The position numbers and the translations under genes are program-made. Below are positions 47,662 to 55,460 of a stretch of DNA of 64,000 nucleotides, one piece after another (the stretch's first letter is position 1; the number at the start of each line of letters is the position of its first letter). The stretch covers positions 186,001 through 250,000 of the forward strand of contig CAVUZI010000011.1 of assembly GCA_963745955.1 (NCBI GenBank), read 5' to 3'. The DNA comes from Bog-756 sp963745955. Its GTDB lineage: Bacteria; Actinomycetota; Acidimicrobiia; Acidimicrobiales; RAAP-2. The notes beneath the pieces were generated by a model that was not told the DNA's origin, made no database searches, and saw nothing but the letters and a program-made list of their open reading frames with translations.

Positions 47662-48477
47662 TCAACGCTCGGCGACGGCGCTCCGGGGTGTGACCAGGTC
47701 GTCGGTGGTGGCCCGAAGGAAGGCGCCGGGGACCCCGGCCCTGGCGATGAGCACGCTGGCCACGCAGACAGAGCCGGCGGCAAGGGCCAGGACCGACGGG
47801 GATCGGAGGTAGGCGGCGAGCACCACCGCCGAGGTGCCCTCGACCGCGATCGCCGCCCGGCCCGCGAGAGGTCCGGCATCGGTGAACCGGCGGTGGAAGG
47901 AGCGCAACCCGGCCGGGTCGGTCAGATGCCGGGTCATGAGCACGGCGAGTCCGCGCACGAGTCCGAAACCGGTGCCGACGGCCAAGGCGGCGAGCGGAAC
48001 GGTGGTGAGCGCACCGAGGACCACCATGAGGTACACCGCGGCGGTCGTGATGTAGGTGGACAGACCGGTACCTATCTGCCAACCGAATCCCGATCCGTAG
48101 ACCCATGGTCGGTACTGGTCGAGCCACCGCTCATTGACCTGTCGGCGATGGACCGGAAGCCTCATCCCACCGATCCCGGCGTCGGACGCGGCGGCCAGCA
48201 ACGCCACCCCGAAGGCCGTGGCCCCGATCACCGTCGGCGAGAGGTGGAGCTCGTGAATTCCCAGTGCCAGGAGGGCCATGGCTGCTCCCAATGTCGCGCC
48301 CCCGGCGACGGCGCCGAGCACGAACCATGTAGCTGTCGCCCGGTAGGAATGCCCCTTGGCCCCCTCGCTCAGCGGCGTGATGGTCGACAGCATCGAGAGC
48401 CCGCACGGCGACCAGGTCGAGCGCACGGCGGCCGCCAAGGCAACCAACGAGGCGACAGCGGAGATGCACAGGGTCAC
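47662..48477 (-). CDS. MauF/CcdA-like polytopic membrane protein
   Basis: 271 residues with six or seven hydrophobic segments. STWSPCGLSMLSTITPLSEG near the N terminus resembles the SPC motif of the CcdA/DsbD transporter group and of MauF. VHRRQVNERWLDQYRPWVYG is a conserved-looking loop. CcdA-like proteins move reducing power across the membrane, and MauF is needed for methylamine-dehydrogenase maturation. The gene starts 19 bases after the MauA-like gene stop, in the same operon as the MauE- and MauD-like genes. Confidence 0.7.
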   Translation of the reverse strand: MTLCISAVASLVALAAAVRSTWSPCGLSMLSTITPLSEGAKGHSYRATATWFVLGAVAGGATLGAAMALLALGIHELHLSPTVIGATAFGVALLAAASDAGIGGMRLPVHRRQVNERWLDQYRPWVYGSGFGWQIGTGLSTYITTAAVYLMVVLGALTTVPLAALAVGTGFGLVRGLAVLMTRHLTDPAGLRSFHRRFTDAGPLAGRAAIAVEGTSAVVLAAYLRSPSVLALAAGSVCVASVLIARAGVPGAFLRATTDDLVTPRSAVAER

Positions 48478-48496
48478 GGGAGTCCTTTCAACTTGT

Positions 48497-49958
48497 TCAG
48501 GCGGGAGATCCGTAGAAGGGGGTTTCGAACGAGAAGATGCCGCCGTCTGCGGCCACCAGCCAGTACCCGGGTGCAGCCACCGGAGGGGTCGGCACGGTCG
48601 TCGTACCGGCCGCCACCGGACTGCTCTTTTGGGTGGGCGTGGCCATGCCCACGATGGGCTGATTGAGGACCTGGCCGCCCATCGAGCCGTAGAACGGGGC
48701 GTCGCCGAAGGAGAAGATGCCGCCGTCTGCGGCCACCAGGTGGTACCCGCGCGCCGGTGGGCGTGGCCGCCATGCCCACGATGGGCTTGTTGAGCACCTG
48801 GCCGCCCATCGACCCGTAGAACGGGGCGTCGCCGAAGGAGAAGATGCCGCCGTCTGCGGCCACCAGGTGGTATCCCCCACCCGTGGGCGTGACCGCCATG
48901 CCCACGATGGGCTTGTTGAGCACCTGGCCGCCCATCGACCCGTAGAACTGGGCGTCGCCGAAGGAGAAGATGCCGCCGTCTGCGGCCACCAGGTGGTACC
49001 CGGCGCCGGTGGGCGTGACCGCCATGCCCACGATGGGCTTGTTGAGCACCTGGCCGCCCATCGACCCGTAGAACTGGGCGTCGCCGAAGGAGAAGATGCC
49101 GCCGTCTGCGGCCACCAGGTGGTACCCGGCGCCGGTGGGCGTGGCCGCCATGCCCACGATGGGTTGGTTCAACACGGTGCCCGACTCGTCGCCGTCGTCG
49201 TGGAAGTCCCCATAGACGAACAGCTTCCCGAAGGCTGTGATCACCGCGTAACCGGCTCCGTCGTCACTCGACACCATGCCGATGACCGCACACTGGGTCA
49301 GGAGAGAGGCGCAGGGCGGTGGTGGCGGGGACGGAGGTGCCGACGTCCAACACGCGGCAGTCTGCTCGGCGGTGCCGTCGTCCTCGGCGTTGGTGGTCGT
49401 GCACGTGGGATCCACTTCCCAAGGCGGGACGCACGCCACCACGCGGCAGACGATCCGACCGATACAGTCGACATCCTGGTTGCACTGGCCGTAGCGGAAT
49501 TGGAGGCACCCGGTGAGGTACGAGTCGCAGCCGTCCGGTCCACAGCCGCAATTGGTCCCGTCGCAACCGGGCTCACAAAAGCCCCAACCGTCTCCGCACC
49601 CCGTGTCGCACTGGCACACCGAGTTGCAATCCATGTAGTAGCGCGGACCACCGCAGTACGAGGAGTTGTCCGCCTTCCACCAGCCACCCATGATGGTGTC
49701 GGTCGGGCAGTAGTTGTATCCGCCGTTGACCGAGCAGCAGAACTCGCTGAATCCGGAGCAACAGGTCGACCCGCACCCGCAATCGCCGTTGCCGCAGGTG
49801 CAGATCTGTCCGTAGGCGGTTCCCGGTTTGAGGACCAGATCGAGACCGGCTCCGATGGCAACGGCGCTCCCGGCGTAGGCCGACCGGTTGATGAAGCTGC
49901 GGCGCGAGATCCGGGACTCGAGGAAGCTCGACGCCCGCTCGACGAGGGTGCCCGTCAT
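48497..49958 (-). CDS. Tat-exported MauA-like Cys-rich domain fused to propeller-like repeats (one frameshift)
   Basis: Tat signal ESRISRRSFINRSAYAGSA, then a region with some 26 Cys in about 170 residues. The blocks FCCSVNGGYNYCPTDTIMGG, WWKADNSSYCGG, YYMDCNSVCQC and, later, PPWEVDPTC with NAEDDGTAE parallel the methylamine-dehydrogenase light chain (Cys-rich, SSSWVASCYN, DIIWCFGAEDDA). Two Trp sites in those blocks are candidates for tryptophan tryptophylquinone. The C terminus has five or six repeats of 42 residues, GYHLVAADGGIFSFGDA + FYGSMGGQVLNKPIVGM. One extra base near 48757 shifts frame; the end is FSFETPFYGSPA. No known protein with this fusion is recalled. Confidence 0.7.
48648..49275 (-). 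repeat. Tandem 126-bp coding repeats in MauA-like gene
   Basis: The block beginning CCCACGATGGG (+ strand) recurs at 48648, 48775, 48901, 49027 and 49153, spaced 127, 126, 126 and 126 bp. The 127 marks the inserted base. The three central units are almost identical at DNA level, so they arose by recent duplication or gene conversion. Confidence 0.9.
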
Positions 49959-49974
49959 GGGCTCGGTGCAGGCT

Positions 49975-50004
49975 TCTGCGGTGTCACTGTCTGCGGTGTC
50001 ACTG
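49975..50004. repeat. 15-bp tandem duplication upstream of MauA-like gene
   Basis: TCTGCGGTGTCACTG is present twice in tandem between the MauE-like and MauA-like genes, 17 bases upstream of the latter's ATG. Confidence 0.85.
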
Positions 50005-50043
50005 CCACCGGGGCCATTGCCTTCGGGTTCACCGGAGCCTGAC

Positions 50044-50598
50044 TCACTGGTCGGACCGGAATTCGACGCCCGTCAGGCGGCGGACGGCCTGGAGCCCGGC
50101 CAGAACCGAGATGGCCAGGTAGGTCAGCCAGGCACAGACCGCGCTGGCCAGGACCAACGGCAGTCCATGCCCCGGCTGGCGGGCCAGGACGGAGAGGATC
50201 GACCCTGTCGGTCCGGCCACGGCCACAGACGCGGCAGCCACGGCCAGACCGATGTTGACGACGACGTGGAGCATGGTGGCGGGAGTGTCGGGTGTCCCGA
50301 AGCACCCACAGCTGGAGATGGCACCGCCCTTGTGGCGTTCAGCGGCGATGACGGCGGCGAACCCGGCGAACGAGAGCGCGACCAGTCCTGCCGGCCCGGC
50401 CCGCGGGAAGAGGATGGCGATGCAGCCCAACGCGGCCTCGGCGACCGAACCGAACCGGACGACCGGGCGGATCCTGGCCAGTGGTTGCGAAATGGAGGTG
50501 GCGAGAGCGCGGGCGGTGTCGGTGGGGTGGACTGCCTTGGCCGTCCCCGCTGCGATCAGAAGGGTGCAGGCAACCAGGTAGAGGCCGATCAATTCCAT
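50044..50598 (-). CDS. mauE: MauE-like membrane protein
   Basis: 184 residues, four hydrophobic segments: LYLVACTLLIAAGTAKAVHP, FGSVAEAALGCIAILFP, GLVALSFAGFAAVIAAE and a C-terminal pair. The ISSCGCFGTPDTPATMLHVV loop with a CGCFG motif is diagnostic of MauE/DoxX-type proteins, which help oxidise disulfides in the MADH light chain. ATG 50598 lies inside the end of the upstream gene. A frame running to 49955 (TPQTVTPQKPAPSP) and overlapping the MauA ATG could be a lost C-terminal tail if there is a base error. Confidence 0.88.
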   Translation of the reverse strand: MELIGLYLVACTLLIAAGTAKAVHPTDTARALATSISQPLARIRPVVRFGSVAEAALGCIAILFPRAGPAGLVALSFAGFAAVIAAERHKGGAISSCGCFGTPDTPATMLHVVVNIGLAVAAASVAVAGPTGSILSVLARQPGHGLPLVLASAVCAWLTYLAISVLAGLQAVRRLTGVEFRSDQ

Positions 50599-51107
50599 GC
50601 AGGACCAGAGGTTGGCACGAAGGTGGGTGCCGGATTGACGGCCGGTGCGATCGGGCTGATCGACAGGTCGCGGATGAGGTCGTTCAACCTGGGAACCAAA
50701 CCGGTCCGTCTGGCGTGGCTCCCGAGGACGGCATAGAACGTGAACGGCCTGCCTGCCTCGGTGAAGAACCACTGTGTCCCCGACTGGCCGCCGAGGCCGC
50801 GGCGGAGGACGTAGGGGCGGAAGTCGGCGGCGGCCAGGGACCGGGGCATTCCCTGCCGGGCGAAGAGACGCCTGCCCACGCTTTCGGGGCCGTACTCGAA
50901 CAGCACGGCAAAGATGTCGTTGACGCCCATGAGGTTGACGGCGCCACCGCCGAAATCCGCGACCCGCTCGGGGAGCGCGAAGGTGGCGAAATGGGCCACC
51001 GGGTACGGCACCCCCTCGCCCACCGTCGGCCGCACGAAGATCCGGCCTTCGAACCCGCCGGGCAGTGCCGCCTCGATGCCGTACGCCCTGAGCGTGGCCA
51101 CCCTCAA
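50589..51107 (-). CDS. Conserved actinobacterial protein in mau-like cluster
   Basis: 172 residues, no signal or membrane segment. Blocks FALPERVADFGGGAVNLMG, DIFAVLFEYGPESVGRRLFA and FTFYAVLGSHARRTGLVPRL look conserved and I recall similar actinobacterial proteins, but the function is unknown. TTG 51107 overlaps the MauD-like stop (TTGA) and the 3' end overlaps mauE by ten bases, so it is fully embedded in the operon. Confidence 0.78.
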   Translation of the reverse strand: MRVATLRAYGIEAALPGGFEGRIFVRPTVGEGVPYPVAHFATFALPERVADFGGGAVNLMGVNDIFAVLFEYGPESVGRRLFARQGMPRSLAAADFRPYVLRRGLGGQSGTQWFFTEAGRPFTFYAVLGSHARRTGLVPRLNDLIRDLSISPIAPAVNPAPTFVPTSGPAWN

Positions 51108-52024
51108 CCCGCCCTGGTGGTCGGCTCGCCCACCGGTAGCCCGTCCGGCCCGCGAGCCGGACCTATGGGTCCGTACACATCAGCGAGCGAGGACGGGTAG
51201 AGGCTCGGATCTCCCGGCAGGATTCCCGCGTCCTTCAGCTCCCGGTCGTTGGCCAGCTCCCGGGCCGGGCCGTCCAGGCCCTCGGCGTACGCGCGGCTCC
51301 CGCTGCCGAGGTTGAAGGACCGCGCATCGGCCTCGGCGCGTCGAACCAGCTCGGCAACCTGGTGGAAGTGGTTCGCCACTCCCTCGCCGATCCGCCGGCC
51401 GGAGCGGCCTTCCACGAGCACGAAGAACGGGGAGCCCGGAACCTCGTAGTCGCCCCAGGCTTCGGTCGACATCACCACCGGCAGGCCCGGTGGCGTCTGC
51501 GCCGCGACCTCGGCCGGGATCTCCATCTCCGGTCCCTTCGTGACCACCACCAACCGGGTGCCGGTGGGGAGACCGAGGTGGGCCGGTTGGCGGAACGCCT
51601 TCCAGAAACCGGCGCAGGTCGCGCAGCCCGACGACAGGAACGCCAGGAGCGTGAGGTGGTCGCCCCCGGCCACGGCCACTGCGAGCGCATCGCCGCCCGG
51701 CGTGACCCCGGCAACGGTCGGAGCCGACGTCGAGTTCCGTTCGCCGGGCAGCGGAGGCCCAATGGTCAGGGGCATGCCCGTTGCCCCGCCGCCGGTGGGT
51801 GCGGGATGTCCGTTGGGGCCGTGCTCGTGGCCGTGCTCATGGCCGTGCTCGTGGCTCCGGTTGGGGCCGCCGTGGTCGTGCGCGTCGCCACCGGACGGCT
51901 CCCCAACCCCCACGCCGAGCTCGTGCAGCGCCTTGAGGATGTCGGCGTGACTGCGCAGCAGACCGGCGACGAGGACGGCCAACAGCGATACCGCGACGCT
52001 CAGGACAACGGCCAAGGCAACCAA
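51104..52024 (-). CDS. MauD-like membrane-anchored thioredoxin with His-rich linker
   Basis: 306 residues. N-terminal membrane anchor (ALAVVLSVAVSLLAVLVAGL), then a strongly His-rich linker (HDHGG, HEHGHEHGHEHG) that could bind metal, then a thioredoxin-like domain with LLAFLSSGCATCAGFWKAF (CATC active site), LVVVTKG and the cis-Pro region VPGSPFFVLVEG. MauD proteins carry such a C-x2-C and are required for light-chain disulfides. A C-terminal extension of about 90 residues follows. First gene of the mau-like operon, divergent from the VOC gene. Confidence 0.82.
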   Translation of the reverse strand: MVALAVVLSVAVSLLAVLVAGLLRSHADILKALHELGVGVGEPSGGDAHDHGGPNRSHEHGHEHGHEHGPNGHPAPTGGGATGMPLTIGPPLPGERNSTSAPTVAGVTPGGDALAVAVAGGDHLTLLAFLSSGCATCAGFWKAFRQPAHLGLPTGTRLVVVTKGPEMEIPAEVAAQTPPGLPVVMSTEAWGDYEVPGSPFFVLVEGRSGRRIGEGVANHFHQVAELVRRAEADARSFNLGSGSRAYAEGLDGPARELANDRELKDAGILPGDPSLYPSSLADVYGPIGPARGPDGLPVGEPTTRAG

Positions 52025-52279
52025 GTGGGACCTCCGTACGCTCGGTGAGTGCGGGACACCAATCCGGTGACGCTCTCCCGGGGCTCATGCTACGGATTGT
52101 TCGGGCCGAAGCGGTGTATCTCTTCGGCCCCCTGGGAGCCTTCTGGCCCGGCACCGGCCCGGCCCGCCGGTGCCCAGCCCGGACGGCTCGCCCTCCTCAC
52201 GACGCGGGTGAAGACTGGCCGGTATCGATGTCGGCCCCCGGCGGCATCGGGGATGGACCAGGACCACCAGGAGGAACCC

Positions 52280-52645
52280 ATGGCGCTACGTATAGAAACC
52301 GTCACCATCGATACCCGGGACCCTGTGGCTCTGGCCCGTTTCTGGTCGGCGGCGCTTGGCTGGGAGCAGCGCGAAGACGAAGACGGCGACGTCTGGGTGG
52401 AGCCGGGCACCCAGCACCCCGATCACGGTTCGTGCCGTCCGCTGCTCTTCCTCGGCGTCCCCGAATCGAAGAAGGTCAAGAACCGGGTCCACCTCGATCT
52501 GCGCCCCGACGATCAAGCGCTGGAGGTGGAGCGCCTCGAGGATCTCGGGGCCAGTCAGGTCTCGGTCGGGCAGACCGGCCTCGAGGGCTGGCTGGTCATG
52601 GCCGACCCCGAGGGCAACGAATTCTGCGTGCTCAGCGACACGTGA
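52280..52645 (+). CDS. VOC/glyoxalase-like protein
   Basis: 121 residues from ATG 52280, preceded by GGAGGAA. Single betaalphabetabetabeta module pair: ETVTIDTRDPVALARFWSAA and NRVHLDLRPDDQALEVERLE, ending MADPEGNEFCVLSD, as in the glyoxalase-like domain proteins of actinobacteria. Metal ligands are partly present (HLD, E in GNEF). Substrate unknown. Confidence 0.88.
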   Translation: MALRIETVTIDTRDPVALARFWSAALGWEQREDEDGDVWVEPGTQHPDHGSCRPLLFLGVPESKKVKNRVHLDLRPDDQALEVERLEDLGASQVSVGQTGLEGWLVMADPEGNEFCVLSDT

Positions 52646-52652
52646 TCCGCCG

Positions 52653-53570
52653 TCAGCCCGACCCCGCCTCCGCCGCGGCTTTGGCCTCGGCTGCCTTGCG
52701 ATAGGCCTCGAGCTGGTCGAGGAGCGGCATGCGCTCCTGTCCCACGGTCGAGTCCAACCGGGCGGCGATCTCCTCCGGCGTCCACCTCCCGTCGGCATAG
52801 ACCGCCCGCACCTCCCGGGGCTGGTTCCATACCGCGATCTTCGGCCCCACCGAGGTGTAGACCTGGCCGGTCACGTGCTTGGCCTGATCGGACAGCAGAT
52901 AGACGACCAGAGGGGCGACGTCCTCGGGGTCGCCCATCTCGGCCAGGTCCATGGGCACCTCGGCCGTCATCCGGGTTCGGGCCACCGGGGCGACGGCGTT
53001 GGCGGTGATGCCGTACCGGTTGAGCCCTGCGGCAGCCGAACGGACCAGGGAGACGATGCCGCCCTTGGCCGCTGCGTAGTTGGCCTGGGCCACGCTTCCG
53101 GCGAACGCGCCTGAGGTGAACGCCACCAGCGAACCTCCACCTTCTTGTTTGCGCATGATGGCCGACGCCGCCCGGAAGACGGTGAAGTGGCCCTTCAGGT
53201 GGGTCTCGATGACCGCGTCCCATTCGTCCTCGGACATGTTGAAGAGCATGCGTTCACGTAGGATGCCGGCCACTGCCACCACGCCGTCGATCCGACCCCA
53301 CCGTTCGACACCGGCACCGATGATCTTCTCGCCACCGTCGAGGGTGGTCACGCTCTCCGCTACGGCCACGGCCTCGCCGCCCGAAGCCTGGATGTCCGCC
53401 ACCAGCGCCTCGGCGACCTCGCTCTCGGGGTCCCCACCGTCCAGTGAGACCCCGATGTCGGCCACCACCACCTTGGCCCCTTCGCCGGCGGCGGCCAATG
53501 CGACAGCCCGACCGATCCCACCACCGGCACCGGTGATGGCGACGACCTTGTCTTTCAGGAAATCCGTCAT
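52653..53570 (-). CDS. SDR with C-terminal extension, probable (3R)-hydroxyacyl-CoA dehydrogenase type
   Basis: 305 residues. TGAGGGIGRAVALAAAGEGA cofactor loop, VADIGVSLDGG insertion typical of the HSD17B4-type branch, VAVAGILRERMLFNMSEDEW, AFTSGAFAGSVAQANYAAAKGG (Ser, Tyr, Lys) and PVARTRMT. The C-terminal 50 residues (PREVRAVYADGRWTPEEIAA) form an extra helix found in this branch. ATG 53570. It is divergent from the acyl-CoA synthetase with a KstR-like palindrome between them, suggesting lipid or sterol side-chain oxidation. Confidence 0.88.
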   Translation of the reverse strand: MTDFLKDKVVAITGAGGGIGRAVALAAAGEGAKVVVADIGVSLDGGDPESEVAEALVADIQASGGEAVAVAESVTTLDGGEKIIGAGVERWGRIDGVVAVAGILRERMLFNMSEDEWDAVIETHLKGHFTVFRAASAIMRKQEGGGSLVAFTSGAFAGSVAQANYAAAKGGIVSLVRSAAAGLNRYGITANAVAPVARTRMTAEVPMDLAEMGDPEDVAPLVVYLLSDQAKHVTGQVYTSVGPKIAVWNQPREVRAVYADGRWTPEEIAARLDSTVGQERMPLLDQLEAYRKAAEAKAAAEAGSG

Positions 53571-53717
53571 TGCCCACTGCCTCTCTGCTTCTTCGCTGCC
53601 TGTTGGCTCCGACGCGGCGCATCGGTCGGCCGGTGAAGGTCCCGGGGGGATCGCACCACCGGCGGGACGGATTCCCTGCCTGTCGACCCGGCACCCTGGC
53701 GGAGGTTGACCATATAC

Positions 53718-53731
53718 GAGAACCTGTTCTA
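53718..53731. promoter_or_regulatory. KstR-like palindrome between SDR and acyl-CoA synthetase
   Basis: GAGAACCTGTTCTA fits the KstR pattern TnnAACnnGTTnnA except for the first base; AGAAC/GTTCT arms are perfect. It sits between divergent genes starting at 53570 and 53843. Confidence 0.6.
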
Positions 53732-53842
53732 GCGTCCCCACCGGGTCGGCGCCACCCAGGAGCCGTGTGCGCACACTCCCACACGCCGGCCGACGTTCAG
53801 CAACTGACCGCCGCGAGCCGGCGGAGGGGGTAGGAGAGCACC

Positions 53843-55393
53843 ATGGCTGATTTTGGATTCTGGGCGCTGGCCCACGAGAACCCGGACAAGCTGGCCCTCG
53901 TCGCTCCCGACGGGGTCGAATACAGCGCCGGCGAGCTGCTGGCGCGGACCAACCAGGTGGTCCACGGCTTGCGCGGGCTCAACCTGAAACCCGGGGACGT
54001 GGTCGCCACCCTCCTCCCCAACGGCGTGGAGATGTTCGAGCTGTACCTGGCCGCGCTGCAGGCCGGATGGTATCTGGTCCCGATCAACCACCACCTGATC
54101 GGGCCGGAGGTCGCCTACATCCTCAAGGACTCCGAAGCCAAGGCGTTCGTGGCCCACGAGCGATTCACCGAAGTGGCACTGGACGCGGCCGAAGAGGCCG
54201 AGCTTCCTTCCTCTCGGTGCTTCGCCGTGGGGGAGATCGTCGGGTTCGGCTCCTACGCCATGATGCGCGACTCCCAGCCCACCTCCGACCCCGCCGACCG
54301 CACCATCGGCGATGTCATGAACTACACCTCGGGCACCACCGGCAACCCCAAGGGCGTGTTCCGGCGGCTCAGTGGAGCGAGCCCCGAGGAGGCTGCGCTC
54401 GGTCTGTCCGGGATCCTCTTCCTGTTCGGGATCCAGCCTCAGGACGAGAACGTCCACATCGTGGGCTCACCGCTCTACCACACCGCGGTGCTTCGCTATT
54501 CGGGAGCCTCCATCCACCTGCTCCACACCGTGGTGCTCATGGACAAATGGATTCCCGAAGAGATGCTCCAGCTCATCGAGAAGTACAGGGTGACCAGTTC
54601 CCATATGGTCCCCACCCAGTTCCACCGGCTCCTGGCGTTGCCGGAGGAAACCCGGGCCAAGTACGACCTGTCCTCGCTGGAGCACATGATCCACGCCGCC
54701 GCGCCGTGCCCCGTCGACGTCAAGTACAAGATGATCGAGTGGTGGGGGAACGCCATCGACGAGTACTACGCCGCCTCCGAGGGCGGTGGGACCCTGGTGA
54801 CTGCGGAGGAGTGGCTGCTCAAGCCGGGCACGGTCGGGAAGGCCTGGCCGATCTCGGAGATCGCCATCTTCGACGACGAGGGCAAACGCGTCGAGGAGCC
54901 CAACGTGATCGGCACCGTCTACATGTCGATGCAGACCGGTGACTTCGCCTACCACAAGGACAAGCAGAAGACGGACAGCAATCGCATCGGCAAGTTCTTC
55001 ACCGTCGGCGATGTCGGGCTGATCGACGAGGACGGCTACCTGTTCCTCCGTGACCGCAAGATCGACATGATCATCTCGGGCGGGGCCAACATCTACCCGG
55101 CCGAGATAGAGAACGTGCTGCTCGGGTTCCCGAAGGTGGGCGACGTGGCCGTCTTCGGCATCCCCAACGACGACTGGGGCGAGGAGATCAAGGCGGTCAT
55201 CGAGCCCGCCGAGGGCGTCGAGGCCTCGCCGGAACTGGCAGCGGAGATCCTGGAGTACAGCGCCACCCGGCTGGCCAAGTTCAAGACGCCGAAGTCGATC
55301 GATTTCACCGACGCCATGCCCCGGGACCCCAACGGCAAGCTCTACAAGCGAAAGCTGCGCGATCCCTATTGGGAAGGCCGCGAGAAGATCTGA
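53843..55393 (+). CDS. Acyl-CoA synthetase (FadD-type)
   Basis: 516-residue ANL-superfamily ligase activating a carboxylic acid with ATP and CoA. AMP-binding motif MNYTSGTTGNPKGVF, A5 motif YYAASEGGG, A7 VGDVGLIDEDGYLFLRDRKI, hinge IISGGANIYPAEIENVL and the A10 lysine in PRDPNGKLYKRKLRD. ATG 53843 follows GGGGGTAGGAGAG. A KstR-like site upstream and a divergent HSD17B4-type SDR suggest long-chain or steroid-derived acids; the substrate is not proven. Confidence 0.92.
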   Translation: MADFGFWALAHENPDKLALVAPDGVEYSAGELLARTNQVVHGLRGLNLKPGDVVATLLPNGVEMFELYLAALQAGWYLVPINHHLIGPEVAYILKDSEAKAFVAHERFTEVALDAAEEAELPSSRCFAVGEIVGFGSYAMMRDSQPTSDPADRTIGDVMNYTSGTTGNPKGVFRRLSGASPEEAALGLSGILFLFGIQPQDENVHIVGSPLYHTAVLRYSGASIHLLHTVVLMDKWIPEEMLQLIEKYRVTSSHMVPTQFHRLLALPEETRAKYDLSSLEHMIHAAAPCPVDVKYKMIEWWGNAIDEYYAASEGGGTLVTAEEWLLKPGTVGKAWPISEIAIFDDEGKRVEEPNVIGTVYMSMQTGDFAYHKDKQKTDSNRIGKFFTVGDVGLIDEDGYLFLRDRKIDMIISGGANIYPAEIENVLLGFPKVGDVAVFGIPNDDWGEEIKAVIEPAEGVEASPELAAEILEYSATRLAKFKTPKSIDFTDAMPRDPNGKLYKRKLRDPYWEGREKI

Positions 55394-55460
55394 TCCCCGG
55401 CGGAGGTGTTCCGGACCTCCGGGACGGCCTCGCCTCCGGGCCGAGCCCGGATCGGAGGGC

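Noticed and set aside
48648..49275. Regular repeats suggestive of a CRISPR array
   Set aside because: Units are 126 bp, contiguous, in frame and encode a protein repeat; there are no spacers and no cas genes.
49955..50043. A separate small gene ending in TPQTVTPQKPAPSP with ATGA overlap to the MauA-like gene
   Set aside because: No start codon of its own after the MauE stop; at best a lost tail of MauE, mentioned there.
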